Source of the DNA: Trichoplax adhaerens
Taxonomy: Eukaryota; Placozoa; Uniplacotomia; Trichoplacea; Trichoplacidae
Assembly: GCF_000150275.1 (NCBI RefSeq)
Contig: NW_002060949.1
Coordinates: 1,485,836 to 1,549,835 of the forward strand
Direction of reading: 5' to 3'
DNA length: 64,000 nt
Both the position numbers and the translations under genes were made by a program. The notes beneath the pieces are model-generated. The model worked only from the letters and a program-made list of their open reading frames with translations, was not told the origin of the DNA and did not search any database. How positions within the stretch are numbered: position 1 is the first letter of the stretch; each line of letters begins with the position of its first letter. Of the stretch, positions 15,023-30,512 are shown piece after piece.

Positions 15023-18000
15023 ATGGCAGAATTCGATCTAAGCACGAGGATCGCTAGCAAACTAGATCGCCATCTCGTTTTCCCTCTTTTGGAATTCCTC
15101 TCTGTAAATAAGGTAATGATAAATCAATCTCTGTCGTATTAGAGTATAAAAAATCCTGCGATCATCAACTACTAGTGCTGTTGCAGCGTAGATTATTTCG
15201 TATTTGACTTTTCTGACACGTGTACTTCTTTCCCTACCGCCTGTTTGAGCCTTGTGAAAGCTCGAAATTGTAGAACGTAAAATTCTAAACGATAGTGGGC
15301 TAATGCCCATTTCAGGTCTAGACATCACTACATGTTGATATTTTTCTATCCATCGATTTGAAATGATAGTGATTACTTTATACAATGTTGACGCGTATGT
15401 ATCAAAGTATCTACCAATCCGACATGGCTACTGTACTCGCATGCAATTACTCTGTAGACGATAGAATTGCCGCTAGTAATCAACAGTACTGTACGGCAAA
15501 TCGTTTTAATTTACCAACTACAAAGTAGAAAAATGGATAACTAATAGGACAATCTTCTACTTCTTCGTAACGTCTTAATCTTAATAACGGATACTAACTT
15601 GTAGGCTTAGTACAGTTACTGCAATAACAGCAAGGTACACAATAGCGACCAAATTCAAAAGTTTAACTATACTTTTTCTACTCACGATCTACTTCATACT
15701 TTCGTTCAAAATTGCAAACCTATCAAATTAACTTCATCTTATAGCACTTTATATAAATTATTAGTCAAGATAGACAATACACTGTAGTTGCCGTATACAT
15801 ACGTAGAATTTTCCATAACAAAATTAATAATTTTGACAAGAAATCAGGAAATCGATATAGCTATTGTCTAGTGATGAATTATAGATTTTATCGATGATTA
15901 ATCCCCTACGTGTTAATGATAAAATTTATAGTCTAAAACTGATTAAGAGTGATATTTTCGGGTTATTAGATCTACAATGAGGATGATATCCTGAAAGGAA
16001 AGTTAGAGTTGTTAAAGAACACCAAGATGGTATGTATGCAATCTCCAAGTTTTTGCTATCCTTAAACTGCGACTATATATACTAAGTATGTACAGTAAAA
16101 GTGGACGACACCGTACTTTAGTAGTTCATGCTAATAATCACTACCCGTTCTTTCGATATTTCTGAAGATTTTTAAGACAATGATGTCGTAATATACTGTA
16201 GCACATTTTGATTGATCTACTACTAAAGTAATATATGTTACTAATGGCACAGGTGGATTTTGCTATGGACGTTCATAAAAAGCTCTACCCTGAAATGGAA
16301 GTACCTGAATGTAAGTAATACACCTATGTTCATTATACGTCGTACAAGTGTTATACTATACCTTTGTAACCCTCGCCAATGTAGGGCTATTCATATTTAA
16401 AATGGCCACTACTTTATGTACACTTTGTTAAAAGCCATCTTGTAATCTTTCATAGCATTCCGGGATAAGCGTACGGAAGTTGTCTCTGAATTAAAAAACT
16501 TTAGAGAAAAATGTACTCCAGTGGTTGAAGTCTTTAGCAGTGACGAAGATTTTATGAAATTATTACAGGATCACAGGTCTGAATAACATGTTTTCATGAA
16601 ATTCTTGTCAGTGTAGCGCAGTAATTGTTAAATTAGGAACACTGAAATTGTAGTTTTTATATTATTCCTGAAGCTAATGCTGTGATGTAGAGCAGGTCAA
16701 GTTATATATTAAATGAGTATAATCTACAGTTCAGTGATGAGATTTTTGCCGCCCCAGTCTGATTTTCTGTGGTGAATGGCTTAAAAATTCTGATTTCAAT
16801 GCACACGTACAGTATCTAAATATGAAACTGTATATAGGTTGCTGTTTTGTATACGCTATACGTTACGGAAATGGATATAGTAATTATAATCGTAGAAATT
16901 TATCGCTGTAATAACAGCTTTCTTTATCGGCACTCTTGCATCGATTATATAGGGATGGTCGCTATCTTTTCGATTACTTATCACGAAAACATAATGTAAG
17001 TTTATCCATTCATCCTATAGTAATGGTGTTGTTACTGCCGTCGATTCTGTATAACTAGTGAATTATTATATTAAATTTTCAGTATACCATTTGATAACGC
17101 TAATGTAACTTCCAAGTATTAACTTTCATAATTTACATATATAATTCGTACAATATCAGCTTACTGCTGTAATTTAGTAATAATTAAGTTACATTCAGTA
17201 TGCTAATCTATTGCAATCCACTAACTAGATACAACCTGATACATTGGACGCACTTTATGATTACGCTAAGTTCCAATATGAATGTGGTAATTATTCTGGC
17301 GCTGCGGAATATCTACACTTTTTTCGCGTTTTGTCACCAAACGCTAATGATCAGAAAGGGGAAAGTGCTCTTTGGGGAAAACTTGCATCCGAGATATTAA
17401 TGCAGAATTGGGATGTAGCCCTTGAAGATTTGCATAGATTACGAGAAGTAATAGATACCAATGTAAGTCAATGCCCTTATTGGTAAATCCAAGAACGTTA
17501 CAGTTAAACCATATAATGATTCCTATGAGAATCTTACAGATTATGCAAGCAAATGCTAAATTGAACACTTTTTATTCAATATATTTATATATCTATAGAC
17601 AACCTTAAATGTCGTAGAACAATTACAACAACGAACTTGGCTAATCCATTGGAGTTTATTTGTATACTTTAATCATCCAAAGGGCAAGGATGACCTTATT
17701 GAGTTATTTTTATATGCACCACAGTAAGTAATATTCATAAGCGTGTAATTTCTATACCGAAATCTAGATTAGGATAAATGTAATACTATACATAAACTGA
17801 TTATGATTCAACCTTTTATGAAAATCAATAGATATGTGAATGCGATACAAACACAATGTCCTTACATTTTGCGCTATGTGGCAGCGGCTGTTGTTATAAA
17901 TCCTACTAAGATTCGACGTGGAGTATTTAAAGATTTGATCAAATTTATCCAACAGGTATTAATCGGCTACTTTAGATGTAATTATGATTATACCCTCAAT

Positions 18001-18843
18001 CATCGGTAAAATATTTTCTATCATTCTAGGAATCTGGAGCGTATAAAGATCCAATAACGGAGTTTCTAGAACATATTTACGTCAACTTCGATTTCGATAA
18101 CGCACAGCAGATGCTTCGAGAATGCGAAACCGTAAATCAGTAAAATTTAGATCATATTATGTCTACAAGCCCTTAGACTAATTCTATTCATTTATTACTA
18201 TACAGGTCATCTCTAATGATATTTTCTTGGTAAGTAGCCTGGATGATTTTATTGAAAGTGCTCGTCGCCTTATCTTTGAAACTTTTTGCCGTATACATCA
18301 TCGTATCAGTATAAGGTAACTACTATTTGCTGGATCGAAAAGTTATATAAATATCATAACTACAAATTCTAAGTACGCTATATTGCATTGCAGTATGCTT
18401 GCTGAAAAGTTAAATATGACACAAGATGCTGCTGAAAGATGGATTGTTGATTTGATTAGAACCGCATTATTAGATGCCAAAATTGACTTAAAAGAGGTAC
18501 AACGAAATATTTCAAAAGCGTTAGTAATAAAATTTGTAAATGACCAAATGATTTTGTTATCAATTTCAAGGGGCATGTGATTATGGGAGTGCAAATGCCG
18601 TCGGTTTACGAACAAATCATTGAAAAAACAAAATCATTAACCTTCAAGACACAATACTTAATGCAAAATATCGAGAAAAAGACGAATATGCAGAAATCTG
18701 GTCGCGAGGGAAACGTAAGTTTTTGCATATGACGTTCGAGATTAAGATCTCTTTCGTAACGAACTTACATTTCAAGCGGCATTAATCTTATATATTTTCA
18801 CCTATTTCAGCCAATCTGGCATGGCCAGGAATCCAATTACTAA
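15023..18843 (+). CDS. EIF3E: Translation initiation factor eIF3 subunit E (INT6)
   Basis: This is a subunit of the eIF3 complex, which recruits mRNA to the 40S ribosome; eIF3e is a PCI-domain scaffold. Thirteen exons join in phase into about 448 residues (human 445): 15023-15112, 15970-16029, 16253-16310, 16456-16576, 16953-16995, 17229-17462, 17599-17723, 17832-17955, 18030-18131, 18206-18315, 18394-18496, 18571-18714, 18811-18843. The N-terminus [20 protein letters not shown] is diagnostic. The helical middle has [38 protein letters not shown] and [20 protein letters not shown]. The PCI/winged-helix region has [40 protein letters not shown] and [20 protein letters not shown]. The last exon is only ten codons plus stop. 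The GTAAGT at 18230 looks like a donor but is read through as coding (VSSLDDF). The ATG fits the conserved first residues exactly. Confidence 0.97.
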
Positions 18844-18968
18844 GGAACACTTGCAACGATCCACCTAAGCATCCCAAGTGTTAGTGTTAGTGTACAATAG
18901 TATGCTCTGTAATTAAATATTAGCTGTATCATGCTACAAACGAGCACTATAATATCATCATTACAAAA

Positions 18969-18974
18969 AATAAA
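18969..18974 (+). other. Candidate poly(A) signal of eIF3e
   Basis: An AATAAA lies about 125 bases after the eIF3e stop. Motif only. Confidence 0.4.
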
Positions 18975-19722
18975 ATTTCTAATTTACAATGTCATTCAGA
19001 GATTTCGTATTGCTTTATAGCATTAAACTGTATGTATACAGCATAACGATTAAACTGATTTTGCTATTATCTATCCAAACCGTAAAGTTAAAGTCTGACA
19101 GTCTCAGTCCACTATTGAACGCACCATACATTGTTTTTATACCCTAAGATTATAGTATAAAGCAAAAAAATCGTAGGCAAATCTCTGAAATGCACTCTAA
19201 GTAATTAAAACCCCTCTAATACTCGATTTAATGAAACTACAATTCTGTTAATTCCTATAAAATAATCAAATTAAGAGATAAAAATACTATTTAGCGAATT
19301 TGAATTACATGTCGTAATTATGCACGATTAGAGGTGGATGATAGCAAACGGTAAACTGGTTATAGCAACGAAGCGTGATTAAATACTACTCGACCGAGCG
19401 CATGACTAACTATTAAACCCAACATTAGCCGATTGTATCAAAGTTTATCGGCAACGATTGCTTCTACGAGTGCGTATACTGTATTGTTGTCATTAGTTAT
19501 AAATCGAAGAGGGGTGACACTTAATGCCAACTTCTTGTTATAGACAATGTTACCACATTGAAGACCAATTTGTACTTGGTAAGGTATCCAACTTATTCAT
19601 AATTAATGCCACAGAAGTTGATTCAAAATTATTTGACACACGCCTTTCTTATAGTGAGAATTATTTACACGAGGCAAAGTACTAGCATAGAATATTCTAC
19701 CAATGCCCATGTAATATTCAGC

Positions 19723-19860
19723 TTTAGCTATTATTTACGGTATCAATCAATCAATTTAGCCTTACCAATTTGTGATACTAACCAATATCCGTGCAGTGTT
19801 TAGTTTTAGCTATTATTTACAGTATCAATCAATCAATTTAGCCCTACAGATTTGTGACAC
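19723..19860. repeat. Two-copy direct repeat, 82-bp offset
   Basis: About 56 bases at 19723-19778 recur at 19805-19860 with a handful of differences. Both contain TAGCTATTATTTAC, then TATCAATCAATCAATTTAGC. A recent local duplication is likely; it is not coding. Confidence 0.85.
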
Positions 19861-22800
19861 TATGACGATATGCGCAATTTTAAAATCGCAAGATACCAAG
19901 CTAGAACTAAACATAAAATATAAAACGGCTAAATCGGGAGTACCGTAAACAGCAATTTGCTATCAATTGTACAATTTTGATAAAAATTTAATATATTAAA
20001 TTTTGATCATAATAATTAATCTACCGAATAACGACATATTCGATATTTACCAAATCTAAAGTATTAATACGCGTATATTAAAATTTATTTCCTATGTACA
20101 ATACAATACCCTATACAGAGGACAAACTAATATACAGAACTATACAACAAGAGACATCTAGACATGACTTTAGCAATTAATGTACAGACAGATAGAGTAC
20201 ACTACAATCATTACGTATGCATAAACCCTGATATAAAGGGATCATTACCACTGCTGATGCTGCTCGAGCTTACTTTAGCGTAGTATTGCATCCAATAATT
20301 TGAACCTGACTTCTGTATCACTAAAATGAATACACATAGACTGTATATACTAGTAGTATACTCTCATTATAATACTCATAAAAATCACTCTTCATCATAT
20401 TTTAGAGATTCTTATACTTTATTCAATTTGTGAAGTTCAAGTCATGATGATAAGTTCGTACCATTGTATTATTAAACAAGCATACTCTCTCATCATAACA
20501 CTCTTATATATATTAATATGTGTTCTTCATAATTTGTAATGTTTCAGTGATTTATTATTAAATTCAGCTTATGAGATTTGAGCTCGGACAATAAATCAGT
20601 ATCATTGTATTGATAAATTTCGTATAACTTGATACTTGGTATCAGTAAAATACAGTAGTCACAATTATGTTTACTAAGGTCATCAATTATTATTATAATT
20701 GCTATAGAACCAAGTTTTAATATACAATTAGAAAATTAAGAATGACTTCATCATTAATTGACAAATAATTAAACTACTTGTATTCATAACCTGTTAGTAG
20801 ACGCTACAGTCGTCGATATATTAGAATAATAAATTGGATTCTGAAATCTATTGGTATCAATCTGAACTATTTGTTGCAGCCAGTAGGACAAACATCTTCA
20901 ATATTACCATTCAGGTGTTATACCTATCTTGCACTTTCTATTTAATGGGTACAGATTATTCTCTTCTTTGTAAGCTTTTAATGATATGTTTAAATCTATT
21001 TTAAAATTAATGCTTTGTAATGATAGCGTCAAAGCGGTTATTAACTAATTTAAATCCAATAAAAAATTTTCAATGCTTACCTATTGTACTAGGGCTTATT
21101 GATATTGTTATAATCGTAACCACTAAATTATATAACATTGATGTACAAGCTAATTGAAATTGATTAGATGTAGAATCTTTTAATGACCGTTAAATATTCA
21201 ACGGTGCATTATACTTTGAATCTTTTTGGATCAAATAATACCATGTTTGCCATCTGCGTCATGGTTTATTACAGCTGTTAAATATAACTAATTGTTATTA
21301 AATCTAGCATATTGTCTTGATCATACAATATGTTGTTACTGTAATAAATTTTACCCAATCACGTACAATAGTTATGTGTCTAATTCACACGTAGATGCTG
21401 GGAGCTAACTTTAAGTTTTAATCTATATACAAGACAGTGTATTTGATACCATTCAATACCCCCACCCCAATATCGATTGCCATTCTTCAAATAAATTTAG
21501 TACGAATAAGATATAGTAGGTTCAAGTTGACTTTGCGAAGCAACAGGTAGCAATGGCGCTAATTAATATTTTTTATTAATACTTCCGACTTCTTTAGCCT
21601 TAATTACGATTTACACAATAAGTTTTTCTCTCCTTTATTCCTTGTTAATTTTAACTTAATTTAGTTTCTGTTCGTTAATTTTGAATGATAGTGATTACTA
21701 TCATCCTTATATCATATTTTACTAGACCAAAATGCTCAACACAAAATGTACTCTTGGTTTTGTTTCTTAAAAAATAAGATTCTATTCGCTAGGTGACCTT
21801 ATGGTTTTATAAACTGTATTGTTTATTGAACAGTCAATTTAATAAGTTAGACGCTAATTATAGGAAATACTGTAAACTCAAAAATGATCACTCTATGGTG
21901 TAGTTTACTACCGCATTAACGAGCGATCCTAATAATGTCGAAACAGTAAACAATAACTAGTTTGAATTCGGAACATTAATTATTTATGGCCATATCTTCT
22001 ATACACAATAACTTGACAAGATGAGTTACAGAAACAAACAGCTGCATACTAAAGATTGCAATTGTTAACGGAAAGAGGATAAAAAAGGATAATGTATTAC
22101 TTAATATGTTGTCAATGGCCGGCTTAGAAGTAATTTTGAAACATAGGATTATCTTATGTCACTATCAGTCGTCGTTTATTCGCATTACCTGAGCTATGAT
22201 GATAAAAGGATAATTACATCATCATCTTTTATATAAGTATCTTTTTAAAACATTACGGTATATCATTAACGATGTATTGATGTATTAATAATTGTAATAT
22301 CGATCTTAATTTTAAGATAATAAATTAGCGTCATCATTCAAATTCACCTATTGTATAGCAATAGAATAAGACATGAACACATCAACAATATAGAATAGAA
22401 TTATATTATTGTAGGATATAAAATTTACATCGCTAATCAACGTTTAATTTAGATAACTCTATAGATAATAAAACCCATCAGAATACAGGTGTTCTCATGA
22501 TCTTAATAGAATGAATTTTTCTAACGGCTATCGGCCTCTTTTAATTGATATCCAAATTAGTATAACAATATAATTTTTAATTATAGCAGTGTTTCTTATT
22601 AATAACTCAATAATGAGCAATGACCATGATCAACTAGTAAAGTATATCAACACCTAATAAGTTATATTACGAGTCCAAATATCGGTTCTTTTCTTCTATT
22701 ACAATTTTGGAAGTGTTTTAATTTAAACTTATTAGATATTTACAATGATGAGCCTAGTTTACACGATAGACTTTTCCATTAGCTATATTTTCAGTAATAG

Positions 22801-25800
22801 GTAACGTCATCGTATCGAATAATCGCGCTTTTCAAGGGCTAATTAAGAAGATAATATCATTGTTTTCTATTGATTTCTATTACTATTTCTAAATCACAAG
22901 ATGGTAACATACTATAATATTCAAGTCATAGACACTCCCCCTATTGAAAGAAGCGTAGAAATTAATTAATTGAGTAATCCAAAATTGTACTTCCTATTGA
23001 TGCAACGGTCACTATTTGCAGTTTCTCTGTAATTATTATTGTCGATATACCAATCTACTGCTAGTTGGCGACTAAGTGGTAGATCTTGAGTTAACTTGAG
23101 ATGTGATTGTCGGAGAAGCTGTAAAACTTGACATAGTCGCAGACTGAAAAGTGCTAAAATGTACGTCTAAATCAAGCTAATTGTGCTCATACTGCTGTAG
23201 ATCTATTTAGTAAGGCGATAGTTAACACTTTAATATATTAATTTATGCCGCAATTTACTATCGTAGGAAACACGATGAAACCTTTAACGATGTTTTCATA
23301 ACGATTTGATAGCACCTGTAATTAGCAAAACAGCCTGTTTATAAAAAAAATAATAGTAAGTATAATAAGCAATCTTCAAGGCGATGTCTTTATTTTGGTT
23401 GTTACGCAACAAATATAATTAATACAAAAAGGATAACAATAAATCGAAGAAATAATTATGGCTTATATACAATATGCCTTGTATGAAAGCGTAAATAGAA
23501 CAACCTCTGTTTAAGACAGAGTACTTTCTCTTGGTATTTTAACAACTTGATGATGGTATACCAATTACATTATAATTATACTAAAATATTATTATATTAC
23601 AATTCCGGTTGATCAATCCTTTCAGAGTTAATTATTGACTTTACCCCTAACCATATGGCTATTATCATTGATAATAATTAATAACTGATGCATTTATTAT
23701 AATGACATTCTTATGCCATTACGAGGCTACTGAAGGCATCATGTACCGTATATTGTAATAGGCAAATAGCTTTAGAATACGAAGAAAAATATATCATAAC
23801 GATGAATTAAATAATGAAAATTTCATAGGTGATTGATCAATATTTTCATTTGTTTGATGCACCTAAGTCATGTTTTGCAGATCATGTTACTCGATAGTTA
23901 CTTTAACAAATAAAAGTTACAAAATCCTATCAAGATACCTAAATTAGGTGGCGAAATCAATGATACAACTTGATTGATCCAAATCTAAAATCATAGTTAA
24001 TTGAAACATAAAGTAAGACTCCACGCCGTGATATTGCTATATTTAATTCTTAAAAACTGATGGGAATCCATTGCAGTATTGCGCTAAGAATTAGTATCAG
24101 AAGTACTTAAGTCCTAGCGCAAATACGCGACACGGTATGGACAATAGAGGTTATATTACATTTATTCTTAATTTATTCCCGATTCTTACAATCTCAGGCC
24201 GTAAAGCAACCAATAGAAGAAGTTCTACCGGATATCCTGCATCGCTAAGCATGTCAATTTCAATTGAGTAATTTAGTAATAACAAAAAACGCTTTGAGTA
24301 TAACTGCATAATTTACTCATGATGATTAGTGTTTATTAATTATTTTATCAAACATTGTAAAACGATGTAATAGTTAATTAGCAATTAATCAATCGCTCAT
24401 GAAATACTTGCTTAACATTAAATGTCTGCTAGAAAATTTATCACTAGTCCATCTTCCTTTAAACCGAAAAAGACTTTGATACTTGTCTCTACGTACCGAG
24501 TTCAATCAGTAATATAGAAAAATGCGTCTAATTCTAAACACCAAACTCCTGAGTGCGGAATAAATTGCGGGTACTATTCATTACTACTAGCTTAAGTACA
24601 ACCCCTTAACGTATTGAATAAGGTGCTTCAGCATCCTCTCTATTCGACTAATACTTTAAGGCGCTATTAAAAATATTTCAATATAAGAATGGAGCGTTTT
24701 TGTTACTACTTGAGCTGCACTCGAGCACTTCATCGTGCCATACTATGGTACTTACCTAGAGCTTCTACAAGAAAAGGATGCTAAAAAATACGAAAGAGTT
24801 CATGTAGCTAATTGCTAATATGAAAAGTAAATACCTGATCCATCTATTGAAGGTTGAAATAGTTCAGATAATAGTAGAACGTATATGTAATCATTAGCAA
24901 TGACAGTAAAGTTATTTTAGATTATTTCAATGAAAACCTTTCAACGATAGATTTACAAGATCCTGCATAGTATGCAAGTCATCAAACAACAGAGTTTTAC
25001 TAAATGTTTCTCAGATACAGTAAAGTATTTAATCAACCATTAAAATTTTGTCGCATCACAGGTAATTTCGAATAGCACTATTAGTATCTACACTTGATGA
25101 ACTTTTATGTCAACATTAGCGCCTACTTCCACAACTGCATCATTTCACGTACAGTACTATAAGGATAGTGAAAGTCATAATAATTTATTAACTTACCAAA
25201 TTATTTTTTACGCATAATAAAATCAATATATCGTACAAAATATCTAAATCTATAAGATCTACGTTATTGAAATTATATAGACTAATTAATCTAATCCTCC
25301 ATCGCATTATTGACTGATCATGCCTCATCTTGTGAAAAGAATCTCTATATAAACGTATTAATTTTTTGCATTTCATGATCAATGCCATTATCTAGATGAA
25401 CTTGCCAGTTTATCATTATACTGAGTTAGAGATTATTATATACTAATACTAAATTGTACTTGATTCAGCCGAATAGTACCTGGTATCTATTGCAGATAAA
25501 ACTTTTACAGTAACTCTATCTAATCAAGTCAAAGTTGTAGATATTGAATTAAGATAGTATTTTTACTTTGGTACACACTCAAGAGTGCCTTTAAAACTTG
25601 TCATGGATCGTCAGTAATGGATAAAATAATTCAATAAATCGTGGTATTTAGATGAATTTTTAGGTTAGAACCTGGTTGATAGAAATATTAACTAGTTGTT
25701 TATGATATATTTAGTAAGGATATACAGTATTACATGATACGTATATTTATATTTTACGCAATAATTAATAATTATGATTATAAGTTGCAATATATGTATA

Positions 25801-28080
25801 TTTATTTATTCCATGATTCTCGGATTTAATGATAAAAACTGTTGATTAACAAGCTGATTAATTTTGAAATGATAATACAAATGTACTAGTTTACTAGACT
25901 TTATTTTGCAGTTAAACATTTAATAAGATTGCTAAATAATTTATGACTTATTGCGCAAAGCTTGAATCATTCCATAAAAGAAAGTTAATACCAAATTGAC
26001 AATTAATGAATAAAAAATGTTATTGATCATGACTGTTACTATCGTCAACGAATTTAAGAATTACTGTACTCTGCTTTTACTCATACGTCGCCTTTTGCTA
26101 TGATACCCTACTAATAGGTAGAAACATGACTAATAAATCTATAGTAAGCTAATAAATCATTGTATTCTATATCTTTATTGCACACAATGAACTATTATAA
26201 CGATATTACTGTAGCACTAGGATAGGCAAAATAGATCATTGTTAGCAAGGAAATATAAAACTGTAACAAGAGGCATAACAGTAGATGACATAATTTTTTA
26301 TTTACTATATTAAACAATTACATAATATCTTTAAGCATTATTCGAGGAATATAATATTTTTAGTATTGTTTAAAACTGAACGAAATCAATATAATTTACA
26401 GGATAGGTAATAATAATCAGGCATTACATGACGTATAAAAAGTATTATTTGAAAATAATTTTATTGCTAGCGTGACTATTGCTTAGAACTATTTTACGAT
26501 GTGGATTAAAATTGGCTATCGTGATAATATTCAACTCGGTGAAAAAAATTTTCATCATTCATTAAATGAATATACCAGTACGATATTAAACAGCTTAAAA
26601 ACCATAATATCGTTTATCTATCATCAATACAACTCGGTGATTGAGCGATACAACGATTACTGTTCAGAACAAAATTTAGTTACAAATTGATAAGTAATAA
26701 AATTATATAATAATGACTAAGTAACTATAGCGATTACGTAAAAATCATTGAAACAAATAATCCTTATGATGACATCAGTGTCATGGGAATGTACACTAAC
26801 ACAACCATCTCTGTATTCATTGCATAGTAAAATAATAAGAAAGGGCCGTTACATATGTTGATTACTCATTGATAGTATTTAGAAGAATGTTTAACTATTG
26901 TTAAGATAAATTACAATAATACTTATCTTCAGACAAATAGTGAGATCTTAGTTATTTAGACTAAAGTTTTTCCTTAATGATAAATTGATTTTATATCCGT
27001 ATCTGTCATAAAAGTAATTGCATCTTGTACAGCCGTGATCTATCAAAGTATCGAATTTTATAATTTAATTTATCATCTAATATGATTAGGAAAAAGTTCT
27101 GTACCACATTATAGAACAAATTCTATTTTAAATATCTTACTACAGTATACAAGTAGACGTGATAATACGGAATCAACAGTCTACAGATGGTTTTTTATTG
27201 TAACTGATTTAAGAGGCATACTGCATGCTAACGCTAAGGTTAACAACGACTCTACTGTACTGTATATCTGAATGATACAATGAAAGAGTCGGTTCTATAA
27301 TAATAAAAACTTTGTTTAACTATTAGGCAAACGATCATCAATAAGATCATTGTACTAATAATCTCAGACAAGGAAATAAGCAGCAAGTTTCCATCATTTT
27401 ATATTATCATTCTATATTAAGTTTAATTTGGTGAGAAAAAGACTTAAAATGTTCTTGCCAAAATTGATTAGCGATTTTAAAGGAAGAAATGATAGAAGAT
27501 GGTATATTGACATATAAAATTTAATACGCGTACGTTGATTTTTAAATGGCCAAAAATGTCAATCTTATTCATAGATCATGACAAGAGGAAGACCTTAACG
27601 ACTTGTGCTAAGAGCTAGTCAATATCTTAAACATATAATACCCTTTTATAATCACTGTAGAGTTGACCTTATTTCCTTTTGAAGGCAAGTCTATCGATAA
27701 ATTAGTTTGCATTAGGCATAAACGATAAATAGACTTATAAAATCATCCCTTATCTGGTCTATTGATTAATACCATAACAATAGTGTAGTAAATATCAGTA
27801 TGTAATTGTTCTCATTAGAAGTAAAATGCTCTCTTTCCTTTCTCAGTCACTGACGTCAGGAGAAAAATAAATTTAAAAACATTACAGTAATAGAATTGCG
27901 ATAAAGCTAATATTAGCATGTTGTATTATTATTTATCTGTAGGTTGTCTTAATTAAATTTGATCTACAGTACATGAGATAAAATTTTTAATCTTAAATGA
28001 TTTTTAAGGATATACTCGTAGATCAAATAATTAAAAAATAGAAGCCAATTTAATAATACGGTATGTCTCAATCTATCTTT

Positions 28081-28109
28081 ATATATATATATCTATATAT
28101 ATATATATA
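28081..28109. repeat. (TA)n microsatellite
   Basis: Two TA runs separated by a single C, forming an imperfect palindrome within the desert. Confidence 0.9.
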
Positions 28110-30193
28110 GCGTGTATTTGAATGGATAAAACCATTAAAAGATGCGGCTAAATTTATTACTTAAAGGAACAAAATGTAATCAAAAATTGATATCTCTTCA
28201 TTGATTATAGCTTACTTGACAACAGTAGAATGTAGCATTTAATAGCTTTCTTATCGCTTTCAATCGAAATTAAATAATGGCGACGCTATAAAGAAATCAA
28301 CAACAGTAAATTTTATTTATCTAGATGAAATAATTCTAATGCATCTATATCGCCTGAGATCAAAAGGCTCTACCATGTTATGAAAGATCTGATTTAATAT
28401 AAGATCTATTATAAATGTTACGAGATTGGTTTGGAGACACCCAACCTACATAATTATATTATCTTATTCAATAACGGATTCAAAGTATAATATTCCCATG
28501 GAATCAGTATGGAGAGTTATTTAATCGATCAAGATAAGCTAAATGATAATTAAAGAGTAAATTGCGGACGGGTATCTTGAGTCATTTCTATTTTAACGTG
28601 CAGATCATTTTTGGGAAGAATAAAATGACGGCCTATTGCTATCCTTTAAAATGATTAAGGGATAATTCAAATAGTTGTTACTTAATACGAGATAAGAGTC
28701 ACTATTTGTGAAAAAAGTCACAAGATAGTAGCGTAAGGTATACATTTGGAGACATTTTATGTCAATATTGTGAAGGCATCAATTATTTTTCATGCATCAT
28801 TTTCGTTCAGGCTAGGCGTCGGCTTGTTAGTTGATCGCTACGTGATTAAGTCATTAAGTATATTTCCGATAGCCTATTTGATGATACAACCTGTTGTTGA
28901 ATGTCCTAAAGTCTCAACCCCTGTAATTCTTATTTTGCTTACGTAAACATTGAAGCAATCAGTGTAATTGGTCATTTTCTATACAAGATCAGTGATTTCA
29001 AGTAGATTGATGCTTTCAACTACAGAATCGGTAGACTAGATTAGATAGAAGTAAGTCAATTTTAACTTTCGATGTCTGGGTTGCTTGCTTTCTCTCACCG
29101 TTATATTGTACACGTCTGTAAAGAAATGTAATCATAGTAACAATGAATCAGCAATAGGGTGGATTTATCGTGCAAGAAGAGAAAAAAAATGGATTGTTCA
29201 TGACGATTATTAATGGATATTGATCATTCTATTCGACAATTACTAGGAATCATAACTTAGGCTATTGGTACTTTACAGGTGCATTAATTTTTTGTTGCTT
29301 TAGATAAAGATCGACTATAAATTGTATAGGGTTTAATTTTCAAGCATAACAATACACTTGCTGTCCATGTTGTTGTCATCATCGCTGATTGTAATTTCAT
29401 GCTATCGGTCGTGCTAGCGACACCGTTGTCAACGTTGTAGGAGATGATGATTTTTTTTTCCCCCCTTTTTGGATATCCTATGTCAATCCCCATTTAATGA
29501 TGTTATTTGTCAACTGGTATTGACATTAGAAACAAGAGGCAGTTGACTCACACGCGATTTCCACACTCTGTTCATTCAACACCCACTAACGGTTGTATTG
29601 TTAGATGATCGATGATCGATCAGGATAAAAGGTGCCTATTGAATGCAGTAAGACATTCATCAATTGGATAGAATAACGGTTATCTAGAACTCGGCACGCG
29701 ACCAGCCCCTATTGGTCGGTCAATATTTTCCCACGTCTTGATTGGTCGAAGGGTATGGGAACTAAGGCAGTTCTGTGGGAATAAACACCTGGTCCTAGTA
29801 ATAACATATTAACAAGTTGAATTATACTAACTAAGTAGGCTTGATACCAGGAGGAAAGTAGATTCAATTTCTTTGCAATAGCTAGCTAGAATGATGGGAA
29901 AAGATGCTTCTGCATCATATGAGCTAGCAATCAACGGCAGTCAGCGTTTTTTCTAGCTTTCATTCTCTTCTACATGGATTTCAACTAGCTACATTGAGAA
30001 ATCCAACCGTTAAATTCAATCAGTTGGAGGACATTATCATGTGATTGTTGTTCCCTCCCCTTATTGGTTCATTTAGGGAAAGGAAACAAGCAATGATAAT
30101 AAAGTAAACACAAGCATGAAGATTGCAAATCTCAGGTTAACACTCTTCCAATCAATGGTTCATCACTTTGCAAATCACTGGAAATTAACACAT

Positions 30194-30201
30194 TGACGTC
30201 A
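30194..30201. promoter_or_regulatory. CRE palindrome
   Basis: A perfect TGACGTCA, the consensus for CREB/ATF bZIP factors, lies 457 bases upstream of the orphan start codon. Other copies in the window are at 27851-27858 and 63234-63241, so a chance match is possible. Confidence 0.4.
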
Positions 30202-30512
30202 AGTTGATGCTAGCGAAGATTGTAATGATTGCAAGCATTCAACACAATTGATTAAACTTGTTATTTCCACCATATTCTAAATCCAGCAATCAAAAGACGC
30301 CAAGAGAACTAATCACGTGTCCATCACTAAACAATACTAAAGTGGTAAGATTTCCCGCCAGTTACCTTGAAAGAAAGGATATAAAGTCTCCATCGAAAAC
30401 AATCTTATCCCATTAGATTTGTTCATCGATTAGCAGCAACATCGATAGACTGCCATTCTACTCCTTGACCTCCAACTAACTTACTTGATAGTCCAACCTT
30501 TCAACTCTACTC

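Larger units (their letters stand above)
18844..29500. other. AT-rich gene desert
   Basis: More than 10 kb without a coding segment I can recognise or splice in phase; stops are dense in all frames. Isolated short open frames (19606-19803, 25188-25388 minus, 26499-26690, 28746-28946, 29284-29493 minus) show no family motif. It holds an AATAAA for eIF3e at 18969, a short direct repeat (19723-19860), a TA microsatellite (28081-28109) and a TGACGTCA at 27851-27858. Untranslated exons, lncRNA or distal regulatory DNA for the gene at 30658 are possible but not shown. Confidence 0.6.

Noticed and set aside
15062-15385. 107-codon minus-strand frame
   Set aside because: It overlaps the first exon of eIF3e antisense and its intron; no family similarity.
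18230-18315. Apparent intron beginning GTAAGT after LVISNDIFL in eIF3e
   Set aside because: Reading through gives [13 protein letters not shown], which matches the family and keeps phase, so it is exon.
25188-28946. Isolated 60-70 codon frames in the desert (25188-25388, 26499-26690, 28746-28946)
   Set aside because: Length is compatible with chance and no motif, splice context or neighbour supports them.
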